From: Verrucomicrobiaceae bacterium
GTDB taxonomy: Bacteria; Verrucomicrobiota; Verrucomicrobiia; Verrucomicrobiales; Akkermansiaceae
DNA: 64,000 nucleotides
Direction: 5' to 3'
Assembly: GCA_027487435.1 (NCBI GenBank)
Contig: JAIYDP010000246.1
Coordinates: forward strand, 62,001-126,000
In this document: positions 35,071-44,600 of the stretch, one piece after another
How the letters are laid out: the number at the start of each line of letters is the position of its first letter
How positions within the stretch are numbered: the first letter of the stretch is position 1
Translations under genes and position numbers: made by a program
The notes under the pieces: generated by a model
What the model was told of the DNA's origin: nothing
Database searches by the model: none
The model's input: the letters and a program-made list of their open reading frames with translations, nothing else

Positions 35071-37752
35071 TCACTCTCGATTCTTCGTTCCAAGTAGCTC
35101 GCGCAGCTTGTCTCGAAATGCTTCAGCGTCATCTAAGGTTTTTGTACGCATGCTCATGCCACCGTCTGTGCCGATCTGCCTGCTGATGCAAGCTTCTACA
35201 TCCACAAGTGCTTTATCGTATTCTTTGAGGGCATAATACACGCGAGCTCTGCTCATCAAATGTGGCAAATTCACTGGCTTGGGTTTGATGATCTTCTTTT
35301 TGGGATTCGTTGTATCAGGCAGTTCGGTAGGGGCATAGAGTAGCGCGATACGCTTTGCTTCTTCGATGTCATTGCGCCCTAAAGCATCCGTGACAGATTT
35401 TTCGTCATGCCATTCGATGATGTTTTGCAGCACTGGGATGACATGCCGACCTTGCGCGGCAAGTCCAGACAACATGGCCGCTATAGTTCCATCAGGCCGC
35501 AAAAGCACTGCATTGCAGCTTTTGTTTTCGGATATCACGCCAAGTTGTTGGACGAATGGATTTTTAAGTCCTCCCGGCACCAGCAATACGGGGAAGCCGA
35601 GGTTTTGTTCGTTCGCGAAGGCTCCAACTTTCGTAGCATCATCATCAAGAAATGCCGTGAAGCCTTGCACATCTTGGGAGGCACGATTTTCAATGAATGC
35701 TTTTAAGCCTTTCATTTCACCTAAAAGTGTTTTCATTCTTTGAACGGATCCTTCTTCCTGCTGCGCAGAATTGATCACAAGCACCGTCCACTTTCCTGCA
35801 TGGTCATTCGGGAGTGTGACTTTTTTTCCATCGAGCGATTGAAACTCCGCGGTAAAACGCCTCTTACAGTCTTCCGGTTCTCCCGATGACATAAAATAAT
35901 CCTCGCGCCGACCATAAGTCCAACCTTGAACAAAGGGAACTTGGTAGAGCCAATAGCGACTGTAGCGACAGAGCATGAACGACACGGGCAACCACGTCAT
36001 GGGTTGCTCAGAGAATTGCGCGAGAATGGTTTTACGCAACTCCTCGTGAAGTGCGCGATCTCCGATCTCCAATGCCAGCATCGCGGCTGCGGCCATGGCT
36101 GGACCCGAGGCTTTTTCACCGCCAACAGTGGTGAGAAAATCTGCGATCACTGTTTTTGGATTTGCATCTCTGGAACGCAAATCATCACGAACAAGGCAAT
36201 ATCTCGCTAAAAGATCCACCCCAGAAGGTGGCTTGGATGCAAGAACGAGCTTCGCTTCGGCAGCGGCACGATCATAATCATCGGACTGAGAAGTAAGTTT
36301 CCACAAACCTAACAAAGCGACAATGCGACGATTGCGCACCATCCATAGATCGGGAGCTTGCGGATGCTCCGCGATCACCTTGGCGCAGAGCTCGGCTGTT
36401 TTTTCAAAATGGGCTTTCTGCTCAATTTTTGAGATACTAAAACGCAATGGCGGCGAAACAAAACTATCTTGAATGGCGAGCAACTTTGCTTCGGGAACAC
36501 TCGAAGCATCGCGCGTGAGAAGTGCTGGCGTAGCTGACGCTACGGCCTTCATCTCAGGTGGCCTCGTTGGATCCAGCGGGCCCTCAGGATCAAGCACGAG
36601 AAACTCCCCGCTGAGCAGCGAATTCATTCGGTTGGCGCTAACGGGATTTGTCCATTCGCGTGTGATTTCGACGGTAAACAAACGCGTGTAGTCTGGATCA
36701 CTGGCGGACTGATCTGATTTCGGGTTATTGTTTCTGGTCGAACCTGCCATGACAAGTGCAGCTTGGCCGCTAGCACTGAGTGAAATCAGAGCTGGAGTTT
36801 TTGCCGCAAATGCAAGATAATGAGGATCTTTTCGCCCTGCCGGTAGCTGGATGGCTGGCCAATCAATACCCAACCCACGGAGAATGCTTTCCCCTGCATC
36901 GGGCAATTGATCGACATTGAAACTTACGACTTGGATCCGTCCGAAACTTTCTGCTTGGTGTTCTTTCTGCGATGCCGCAATCGCCTTGAGATGCTTCAGA
37001 CTCAGTTCATCGTTCGACCAAAAAAACAGCACCGTGGTTTTTGCCAAGCCATCCATGGGGAAGCGCATTTTCTTGCCATTCGATGTTTCAAATGCACCAC
37101 AGAAAGGCGCACCGATCACTTGACCTCCCAACTTGTCACGCTGGAAATCAATCATATCGACATCTCCGGCGTATCGCTCTGAAATCACTTGCTGCAATTC
37201 ATTGACGAGCCGAGTGTCCCCCATTTCGAGCGCCATCACGATCGCGACTTTCACCGCCTTCGTTTCGACTGTCGTGCCGCGATACTTTTCCACGAGTGGC
37301 ATCAGTGCGCTTGCGCGCGCTCGAACATCAGCGCCCTTACGAACCATCTCGCTTTGGGAGAGCAAAAGATCTGCATCAAAACGTAATGAAGCATATTCAT
37401 CAGGCGCGGTTGCAAGTTGCTTGGCGGTTTCAAGAAATGCGGCGCGATTTTCGGCGGAGCCATCCGCTGCGACCAATTCCTTCTGCGCATGTAATAACAT
37501 TCCTAGCACCACAAATCGATTCGGTGCTGTAGCATGATCCTTGAGTAACTCCCCCGCATCTTTGATCATGCGCTTCACCGCCAGTCGCTTGCGAGCGGGC
37601 GAAGATTCGTCCTTGCTGCTAGATGAAGCAGCCTCAAGCTTGATGATTTTCTCGGCAGGAATGGGTGCGGCTTGGGCGTAAGTGCTTGGCACGTACGCAC
37701 AACTCAGCACGGCGATCAATGGCGCGATGCGAAAATGAATAAGGTACTTCAT
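35071..37752 (-). CDS. Large secreted protein with two cysteine-less thioredoxin-like domains and helical repeats
   Basis: The 893-residue protein has a signal peptide (LIAVLSCAYVPSTYAQ), an N-terminal helical region, a redoxin-like domain at about 225-370 (IGAPFCGAF..., TTVLFFWSNDELS), a middle helical region, and a second redoxin-like domain at about 610-765 (FTAEFQSLDGKKVTL, WTVLVINSAQQEEG, FPVLLVPGG, LLRPDGTI). At both places where a CxxC should follow the first strand the residues are SNDE and SAQQ, so neither can do disulfide chemistry. The C-terminus looks TPR-like. It is 27 bases past the transglutaminase-like gene and is probably the tail of the moxR cluster. Confidence 0.75.
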   Translation of the reverse strand: MKYLIHFRIAPLIAVLSCAYVPSTYAQAAPIPAEKIIKLEAASSSSKDESSPARKRLAVKRMIKDAGELLKDHATAPNRFVVLGMLLHAQKELVAADGSAENRAAFLETAKQLATAPDEYASLRFDADLLLSQSEMVRKGADVRARASALMPLVEKYRGTTVETKAVKVAIVMALEMGDTRLVNELQQVISERYAGDVDMIDFQRDKLGGQVIGAPFCGAFETSNGKKMRFPMDGLAKTTVLFFWSNDELSLKHLKAIAASQKEHQAESFGRIQVVSFNVDQLPDAGESILRGLGIDWPAIQLPAGRKDPHYLAFAAKTPALISLSASGQAALVMAGSTRNNNPKSDQSASDPDYTRLFTVEITREWTNPVSANRMNSLLSGEFLVLDPEGPLDPTRPPEMKAVASATPALLTRDASSVPEAKLLAIQDSFVSPPLRFSISKIEQKAHFEKTAELCAKVIAEHPQAPDLWMVRNRRIVALLGLWKLTSQSDDYDRAAAEAKLVLASKPPSGVDLLARYCLVRDDLRSRDANPKTVIADFLTTVGGEKASGPAMAAAAMLALEIGDRALHEELRKTILAQFSEQPMTWLPVSFMLCRYSRYWLYQVPFVQGWTYGRREDYFMSSGEPEDCKRRFTAEFQSLDGKKVTLPNDHAGKWTVLVINSAQQEEGSVQRMKTLLGEMKGLKAFIENRASQDVQGFTAFLDDDATKVGAFANEQNLGFPVLLVPGGLKNPFVQQLGVISENKSCNAVLLRPDGTIAAMLSGLAAQGRHVIPVLQNIIEWHDEKSVTDALGRNDIEEAKRIALLYAPTELPDTTNPKKKIIKPKPVNLPHLMSRARVYYALKEYDKALVDVEACISRQIGTDGGMSMRTKTLDDAEAFRDKLRELLGTKNRE

Positions 37753-37779
37753 AGGCGTGGAGAAGATGGTCAACGATTC

Positions 37780-39708
37780 TTACTTCACTGGCTTGAGTGA
37801 AAAACTTTTGAAGGTTACACCACGATTGGGGGCACGAGCAGTCATGCTGATCGTGTTTCGTCCTTCTTCGAGTTTGACTTTCAAAGGAGGCATCTGCCCC
37901 CATAGTCCCTTAGTGTAAGGAATTCCATGAGTAACTGGCTCTTCACGATTGATACGGAAAATCAATTCTTGCTTGAATGAAACGGTAGCGAGCTGTGCGG
38001 TGAGCTCGAATTCTCCTGCGGCTGGCACTTCGACCCGATACTTGACCAACTCTGGTCGGCTGCCAAGGCGACTGTAGTGAAGTTGAAAATCTTTCTCGTC
38101 CCATGATTTCATAAACAGAATCCGATCCGAAGGTTTGCGCGGGGAATAGCAGGCAACGCTGGGAATGGTGATCACGCCATCCTTGTCGGTGCCGATTTTT
38201 ATGTAGTCTTCTGGAATCTCGATGGCTTTGCCGACTTCATCACCAAGCAGCTCGTCCGATTCGCCGAGTTTCATTCCGCCTGTCAATTCCAGCGCCTTCA
38301 TTTCGGCATCCTTGACCAAGGCGAGTTTTTTACAAAATGCAAGACTCTCCCAGAAACCGCCACCTACGCCGTATTTCATCAAATCGACATCGTCCTCGCC
38401 CAGCGCATCACCGATCCATTGAGCTCGCATGACTTTGAAATATTCAGCGAAGAATTTGCGCGACTGAGATTCGAGTAAGAAATCAAGCCCCCCTTGTGGG
38501 CCGCACCATGCCTCTGACCACCATGCACCAAAACAAATCGTCCATCCTTCCGGTGTCCAGTGGCTCAACGCGCCGTGCCCTGACTGAGTGGACGCCTTCG
38601 AAGGAATGCCGAAGGCGCGCAACGAGTGCCTACCAAAAAATGCGCGCGGGCCGCAAATGCCGCCAAGAGCGAGAATCTGCTGTGTCATGTCACCTAGCTC
38701 GGGCATATCCCCTAACAGATTTTGACCGTTCTGGTCTTTCGGACTGCCGTAAGGCACATCCGATTTGACGATGCGAGCATAACGCCACTGGTAGTCTGGC
38801 GTGGTGATATGGTCGGGACGGTAGGTCCGCATCATCTCTCGCAACCACGTGAGCTCTGCGTTGCTGTAGGGATCATCGGTGATGAATCGACATTCCCAGG
38901 TTGTCATGTCCTTGAAGGCGGGATCGAGTTCGCCATCGAGATAGGCTTTTTCGTAATATTTGTAGCGCTCCACTTGATCTCCACGAAAATCTGTTCGATG
39001 AACAACTCCGTAAACGCCCGTTTTGGGATTACCACCTTTCCAGGGCGTATGCAAACTCGTGCCAAGAGCCAAACGCTGAAAAATACTACCGATTTCACGA
39101 GTTCGTTCACTGGACTGCTGGATCGCAGCATAGGTCTGCATGGCATCTCCGTATGATCCGCCATTCGCCCCACCTGCTTCAAGAATTTGCTTCATGAGCG
39201 GCTGATTGGCCAATAGGTCATCAAGGAGCTTTTCCTGCGCTGCGCCACCTTGAGCAAACTCCGCCATGCCATGCGGTGTTGCATGCGAGAGGATGGCAAT
39301 TTTCATCAATGTGGCATCGAGTTGATCACTCCCTAAAAACGCATCCAAATCGGCAAGAATCACCCGGGCCGCAGCAAGAGACTTAGCCTCGGTCTGCTCT
39401 CGAGCTTCGCTATAAATCTTTTGCTCTGCGGGCTTAGCATTTTCTCCTGGTGCCTTGAGCGCGTTCCACTCGGCACGAGCAGCCATCAATGCGGATTTCT
39501 TTGCCTCATCCACCACGGGCAATGCTCCTTTAACTTGAGTATTCAAGCCATCGAGCAGGCTGGAGTATTTCTTGAGCAACGTTTCGCCTTTGGGAGAAAG
39601 CGGTGTTTTTTCGACCTGTTTGGGCGCAGTGTAGGCAGGCAAGCAAAGCCCGAGTGTGGCCACTAGGGATAGCAATAAAGGTTTTTTGATCAAATCTGAA
39701 GCGTTCAT
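37780..39708 (-). CDS. Secreted transglutaminase-like protein with C-terminal beta domain
   Basis: A 642-residue protein with a signal peptide (LVATLGLCLPAYTAP). After a helical N-terminal half, the segment GGICGPRAFFGRHSLRAFGI (Cys352) and SGHGALSHWTPEGW (His378) reads as the Cys-His core of a transglutaminase/papain-like fold; an acidic partner is not certain. The last 150 residues (RVEVPAAGEFELTAQLATV, LEEGRNTISMTARAPNRGVTFKSF) look like a carbohydrate-binding beta-sandwich. Transglutaminase-like TgpA proteins often accompany MoxR/DUF58 genes, but are membrane proteins; this one is secreted. Enzymatic activity is unproven. Confidence 0.65.
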   Translation of the reverse strand: MNASDLIKKPLLLSLVATLGLCLPAYTAPKQVEKTPLSPKGETLLKKYSSLLDGLNTQVKGALPVVDEAKKSALMAARAEWNALKAPGENAKPAEQKIYSEAREQTEAKSLAAARVILADLDAFLGSDQLDATLMKIAILSHATPHGMAEFAQGGAAQEKLLDDLLANQPLMKQILEAGGANGGSYGDAMQTYAAIQQSSERTREIGSIFQRLALGTSLHTPWKGGNPKTGVYGVVHRTDFRGDQVERYKYYEKAYLDGELDPAFKDMTTWECRFITDDPYSNAELTWLREMMRTYRPDHITTPDYQWRYARIVKSDVPYGSPKDQNGQNLLGDMPELGDMTQQILALGGICGPRAFFGRHSLRAFGIPSKASTQSGHGALSHWTPEGWTICFGAWWSEAWCGPQGGLDFLLESQSRKFFAEYFKVMRAQWIGDALGEDDVDLMKYGVGGGFWESLAFCKKLALVKDAEMKALELTGGMKLGESDELLGDEVGKAIEIPEDYIKIGTDKDGVITIPSVACYSPRKPSDRILFMKSWDEKDFQLHYSRLGSRPELVKYRVEVPAAGEFELTAQLATVSFKQELIFRINREEPVTHGIPYTKGLWGQMPPLKVKLEEGRNTISMTARAPNRGVTFKSFSLKPVK

Positions 39709-39750
39709 CGGTGGAAGTAGCTGTATTACGTAAAAGCAGTGGGAAAAATA

Positions 39751-40818
39751 TCAACGCTGGTAAATCGGGATATAGCAATGTGGCGCACCTAGAATGATGA
39801 TTGCCATGGGAGTGTTGCTTGGATAGTCATTTTCTTTTTCATTCCATGATCCGTTCGGTTTTTGCAACTGAATCAACGAATCGCGAATTTTCGGATACCA
39901 CTTGGCATAATGATCTCCGCCTGACTGAATCATAGCGGAAATCGCATAGTAATGAGCGTAGTAGTAATAGCCGATTTCCTGACGAGTGAATACTTTCGGA
40001 TTATTTTCAAGATAGCGAATGGCAGCAGAAACCCACTCCGTATCCCGCTTGCCGCAGAGTTGAGCCGCATAAGCTCCACCTGCGGTGCAGGCGATCGTTG
40101 TGCCGGTGTTACCTTGATAGCCAAAGCCCCCCGTTGCTTCATTCCAAACTTGCTCGCGGAGGTAGCCGACCACGCGTTCAATGGTTTCGGTCGGCACCAA
40201 TATTCCAGCCTGTTGCGCGGATGCGAGAGAAACAAAAACGGTAGCGGTAACCGAGGTGTCTTGCCCAGCGTCTGGCCGCGCAGAATAGCGCCAACCACCA
40301 AGCGGACTTTGTGCGCGCAACACCACTTGCACCGCTTTTTCCAAGGCTGCTTGGATTTCCTTGTTGTCTTCCACGTCGCGGGTCATCCCCCACAATTCCG
40401 AGAGCGCGAGAGTGAATAAACCATGTTCATACATGCCGCCTACGACTCCACTTTGCGATTCTTTGGCTTTGGTTAGCAGAAATTTCTTCGCCTTATCCAG
40501 TGGTGCCCCATAACGACCAAAACCAGGAAAGTGTCCTTTCACCATGAAGGCCATCAGACCAAGGGAAGTGCCTCCGATTTCATAACCTCCATCTTCTCTC
40601 GACCATGAACCATTAGGGTTTTGGCTGGCGATCAAAAAGCTGAAACCTTTCTCAATGGCACGATCTGCCGCTTCCGTTAGCTCTGTCGGACTTACTTCTT
40701 CCGCATTCTCTTGTGCCGAAATTTCTTGGGCCCAAAGCACAAGAGGCTGGAGACAAGCTGCCAGAACACTTAATACGATGGTAAAGTTTCTCAAATTTTT
40801 GAAGTGGATGATGTTCAT
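39751..40818 (-). CDS. Secreted prenyltransferase/squalene-oxidase-repeat protein
   Basis: The ATG at 40818 gives 355 residues: signal peptide (IVLSVLAACLQPLVLWAQE), then an alpha/alpha-barrel of repeats with the marker turns NPNGSW, SPLGGW, ATGGFGY and KPNGSW. The same fold occurs in terpene cyclases and in thioester-domain proteins, but no DxDD or prenyl-binding motif is seen, so it is probably a binding module, not a cyclase. Such repeat proteins are common next to MoxR/VWA genes in Planctomycetes and Verrucomicrobia. One base after the SASA gene stop. Confidence 0.78.
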   Translation of the reverse strand: MNIIHFKNLRNFTIVLSVLAACLQPLVLWAQEISAQENAEEVSPTELTEAADRAIEKGFSFLIASQNPNGSWSREDGGYEIGGTSLGLMAFMVKGHFPGFGRYGAPLDKAKKFLLTKAKESQSGVVGGMYEHGLFTLALSELWGMTRDVEDNKEIQAALEKAVQVVLRAQSPLGGWRYSARPDAGQDTSVTATVFVSLASAQQAGILVPTETIERVVGYLREQVWNEATGGFGYQGNTGTTIACTAGGAYAAQLCGKRDTEWVSAAIRYLENNPKVFTRQEIGYYYYAHYYAISAMIQSGGDHYAKWYPKIRDSLIQLQKPNGSWNEKENDYPSNTPMAIIILGAPHCYIPIYQR

Positions 40819-40819
40819 A

Positions 40820-41617
40820 TCACTGTTCTTTCGTGTTTCTTGGTTTGTTAGATTTTTTAACTCGTTCAATCATCTCGATGGCTTTCGATGCAAAGCGCTC
40901 ACCTAATTTCTCTGATGCATCCATTCCATAATGCAAATTACCGGAAGCGTTTGGATCTTCATCAATAAAGTCATCAGTATCGATCCACTCTCCCTCATCA
41001 TGATCTTCTGCAAGCTTTACCTGCACCTCGCGCATCTTAGTCCAGTGTGGACTTTTCTGATTATTCATATCGAAGTCGCTTAAACGGCCAATCACAAACT
41101 TCATGTCATCACTTTTCAAATCGCTCTTGAGTCGATTGAAGAGCTTCATGAAACTTTCCGCATAAGCCTCCGAGTAACCTTTGGCAGCATCGGACTCTCC
41201 TTGCATCCAGATGAATGTGACCGTGGCAAAGGTTTTATCACCCGCCGCAAGTTTGACCGCGTCAAGCAAAGGTTTATAAAGACTGCCATGATCGGCCTTT
41301 TCTTGCTCGCTCGGCTTATGATGATCCGGAAAACGATAGTCAAAACACCAATAACGAATGCCTCTGCCACTCTTCATGCTCATCGCGACGGTTACGTTGT
41401 CATTGCCGAATGCATCTTCTACTTTAGCGGAAAAGCCCTTAACTAGGTTACCCGTCATGTTCGATTGACCCGATAGAATGAACAAATGATTTTCGAGCTT
41501 TGGCGCAACATCAGGCGTAGTAAGTTGTCCCATCACCGGAACGCCATGGATACTAGCAACGACAAGAACCAATCTTGTAAATGCTGCAAAATCGATGCGA
41601 TGAATGAATTTGATCAT
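40820..41617 (-). CDS. SASA-family carbohydrate esterase (sialate O-acetylesterase-like)
   Basis: A 265-residue exported protein with the SASA (DUF303) signature ILSGQSNM (Ser52), WMQGESDA and a C-terminal LHYGM containing the catalytic His. The family removes O-acetyl groups from sugars. Its ATG overlaps the stop of the 1501-residue gene (ATGA), so it is made with the moxR cluster, an unusual place for a sugar esterase. Confidence 0.87.
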   Translation of the reverse strand: MIKFIHRIDFAAFTRLVLVVASIHGVPVMGQLTTPDVAPKLENHLFILSGQSNMTGNLVKGFSAKVEDAFGNDNVTVAMSMKSGRGIRYWCFDYRFPDHHKPSEQEKADHGSLYKPLLDAVKLAAGDKTFATVTFIWMQGESDAAKGYSEAYAESFMKLFNRLKSDLKSDDMKFVIGRLSDFDMNNQKSPHWTKMREVQVKLAEDHDEGEWIDTDDFIDEDPNASGNLHYGMDASEKLGERFASKAIEMIERVKKSNKPRNTKEQ

Positions 41618-44600
41618 TTTGCCACTTTCTCGTAATAATCTTTAAGCATCGCGCGGAATTCCAGCGGAAGCTCTCTTGCAAAGTTCTGGTTGAGAGCGGC
41701 ACGATTCCGCGTGCCCAGCACCTCCCACTCCGTGCGCTTATCTTTTGGTGCTTCGCCACTTACGAAGTCCGATACACTTCCTACCAAATCAGATACGGTG
41801 AGATCATCCGTTTCCGACTCTGATGGAACAGGCTCCGATACCATTGGTGGTTTGAGAGAAGTATCTAACACGAGTGCTTGCTCGATGATAAACTGTCGAA
41901 GCGCTTCGTCGGCGATGGTGAGGTATCGAATGGCTTCATCGCGCGTGGTTGACTGCATGACGGTTTGTGTATGTTGCTGCGCTTTGACTAACAACGGATG
42001 CGGTACTTCCACTTGAATCAGTTTTAAATATTTCGGATCGAGCTTGATCTGCCGTTTCTTGCATTCAGCCATGGCATCGTCTTTACCAAAACGTGCGAGT
42101 AGGAAAATTTGCCTCTGATCACTCGCGAGAGCCAGCGCGTCTAACAAAATTGGCAATTCTGGCGGCGATGTCGAAAGCACTTCGACGATCGAGAGGCCGT
42201 GAAGCATGGTGATGACAGTGAAAATCTGTTCTTCGTTTTCCTTGAGCACGGCTTCCGCCAGTTTCATTTGCTCGACTGCGGCAGCGGCATCGCCTGATTT
42301 GCCGAGACGCAGTGCTTCAGCCATCAATTCTGCAGCTTTGGTGAATTCGGCTGTTCCAGGAGCTTCGGTGACGACGATTGGCTCAGTGGTTTTCTGCAAT
42401 TGCTGAAGTCGAGCGGTTTCCTGTTTGATACGGAGCACTTTGTAGTTCTCCAAGCTGCCCATGATGGACTTAAGAGTCTGGCCTTGTGCAACAGCAGATT
42501 TTTGTAGGTTTTCCAATCGGGTAACAACATCGGCAGTCATCGACTCTGGCTTTGCTTCGAGCGCTAGCCGAATTTGTGTTTGATCGGATTCTAACACCGC
42601 CAGATCCGTCATCGATTCGTGAAGATACTGAATCATTTCTGCCAAGTAGTTGGTTTGCTCTCTAACGGATTGAATCAGAACCTGTACTTTGCCTAGGGAA
42701 TCGGCGGCGACTTGCTGTGCATCCACGGCATCTTCGAAGTCGCCATCTTCGATTGCAGCAATCGCATCTTCCATATCAGACCCTGCAAACAAAAGAGCAG
42801 AACCCGCATCCAATCTTGCCGCCACGGCATCCAGTAACGGCGCAACGTCCGTGAGACATTGAAGCATGTTTTTCATCAAAGGAAGTATGTCCTTTGCGCT
42901 ATCTTCATCGGCATCTTCCGTAGCAGCGATCAAATCGTTTTGTTGATCCACAATGTCCTGCGTCGCTTCAAACGAACGACTCACGGAGCGATGGAACGAG
43001 AAAATGTCCTGCAACAACGTCAATCTCGCATTCTGCGCTAGGATCAATTCTTTTGCTGCGATCAATGCATTGGAGGCATCTTCTTGAGCGACAGCTGCTT
43101 CATCGGCATTGCCGGAGTCAAGCGATGCCGCCGCACTCGTCATGGTGGCAATCACTCGTTCCATTCGGTTCAAAAGTGGCTGCGTATCCTTGCTGGGATT
43201 GGCTCGATCTTGTTCCAGCAGCTCATTTTTGAATGCGTTCATATCATTCACAAGATTCCGCTGAGATTCGGCTAAAGGCTTGGTGGGCTTCTCGTCCAGT
43301 GTTGCTTCAAAAATACCAATTTGTCGATTTTCGCAGTCTTCAATGCGCGCGATGCGGGTGATGGAGTTCGAAACCATTACGGTCAGGCCTTTCGTTTGCA
43401 TCGCCAATTCAGACGACCATGCATTGAGAATGGTTGTGAGTTCTTGGAAGGGCTTCTCGGTGGCTTGGAGTTTTGCAACAACATCGCTTTTTCGTCCACC
43501 TTCGAGCATGGCAAGCGCTTCGTTGATTCCCTTTTCCGTAGCGGCACGCAGGGCATCCACCGGAGGCGGCATAGGCATGGCTTGATCAAACAAACGTGTT
43601 CGTGCCGCAGGTATGGTTGAAATGAGAGCCTGTAGCAGAGGCTTGCGGATGAGTTTCAAACGAGTCTCTAGCTCTGCGCGCTTAGCAACATATTGATCTT
43701 CTGTTAGAGAGTCACATTCTTCTCGGAGTTTGACGAATTGATCTAGCAGGGAAATAAGAAGATCGCGGTTTGCTGTCGTTGCCGAATATTCCGCACCAGT
43801 GCGAACGCTATATTCGGCTTTCAGTAAGGGCTTCATAATCTGCAACTGTTGATCTGTCGCTTGGACGAACTCACGTTTTTCTAGCAGTGATGATGTTGCC
43901 TTCATGGTCGTTTCTGCTCCCGATTTGCGGATTTCCTTCATGCGACGCATCAGGCCAAGAACCGACATAGGACGTTTGTCATAGCGCATTCCTTGATCCA
44001 ATCGCTTCAATAAATCGCCAGTCCATACGGCGAGGTCTTGTTGATATTTTGATACTTTCGCCAATTCCTGAGCATCCGCAGCAAGCGAACTTTCCGCACT
44101 ACGTCCGCGAAGTTTTGCTTGCGCTTGTGCGAGCATGTTGACTTCTAAGGCGAAAACTTCACGGGCGGCATCAATACCACTCTGCAATACAATGTTGGCC
44201 AGTTCCATCGCGGCTTGGTTAACCATCGCATTCGCAGCTGTTAGATCTGGATTGATGTTTGTTTTCTTTCGATCAATCCCTGCTTGGTCTCGTAACAAAT
44301 TCGCGGCTTGGGCAATTTGCACATCGGCGATGGAATCCAATCCTGCACAGATTTTTTTGAGCGAATCGTTTTCGACAGCATCGGTAATGTTGTTCAGGGC
44401 AAGATCGGCGAGTAGCGATCGCACTTCCGCCGAAGTTCCCTTGATTTGTTCGCGCAACATTTCTTGGCGAATGGCCTCCAATTGGCAGGTTTGAGAGAAG
44501 CTCTCCAGCTTGACATCAAGGTTTTCTACGAATGCATGTGCGGAGCGCTCTTGACGATAGATCGCACGCACTCTTGATAACAGGCGGTCGAGTTTTTTCT

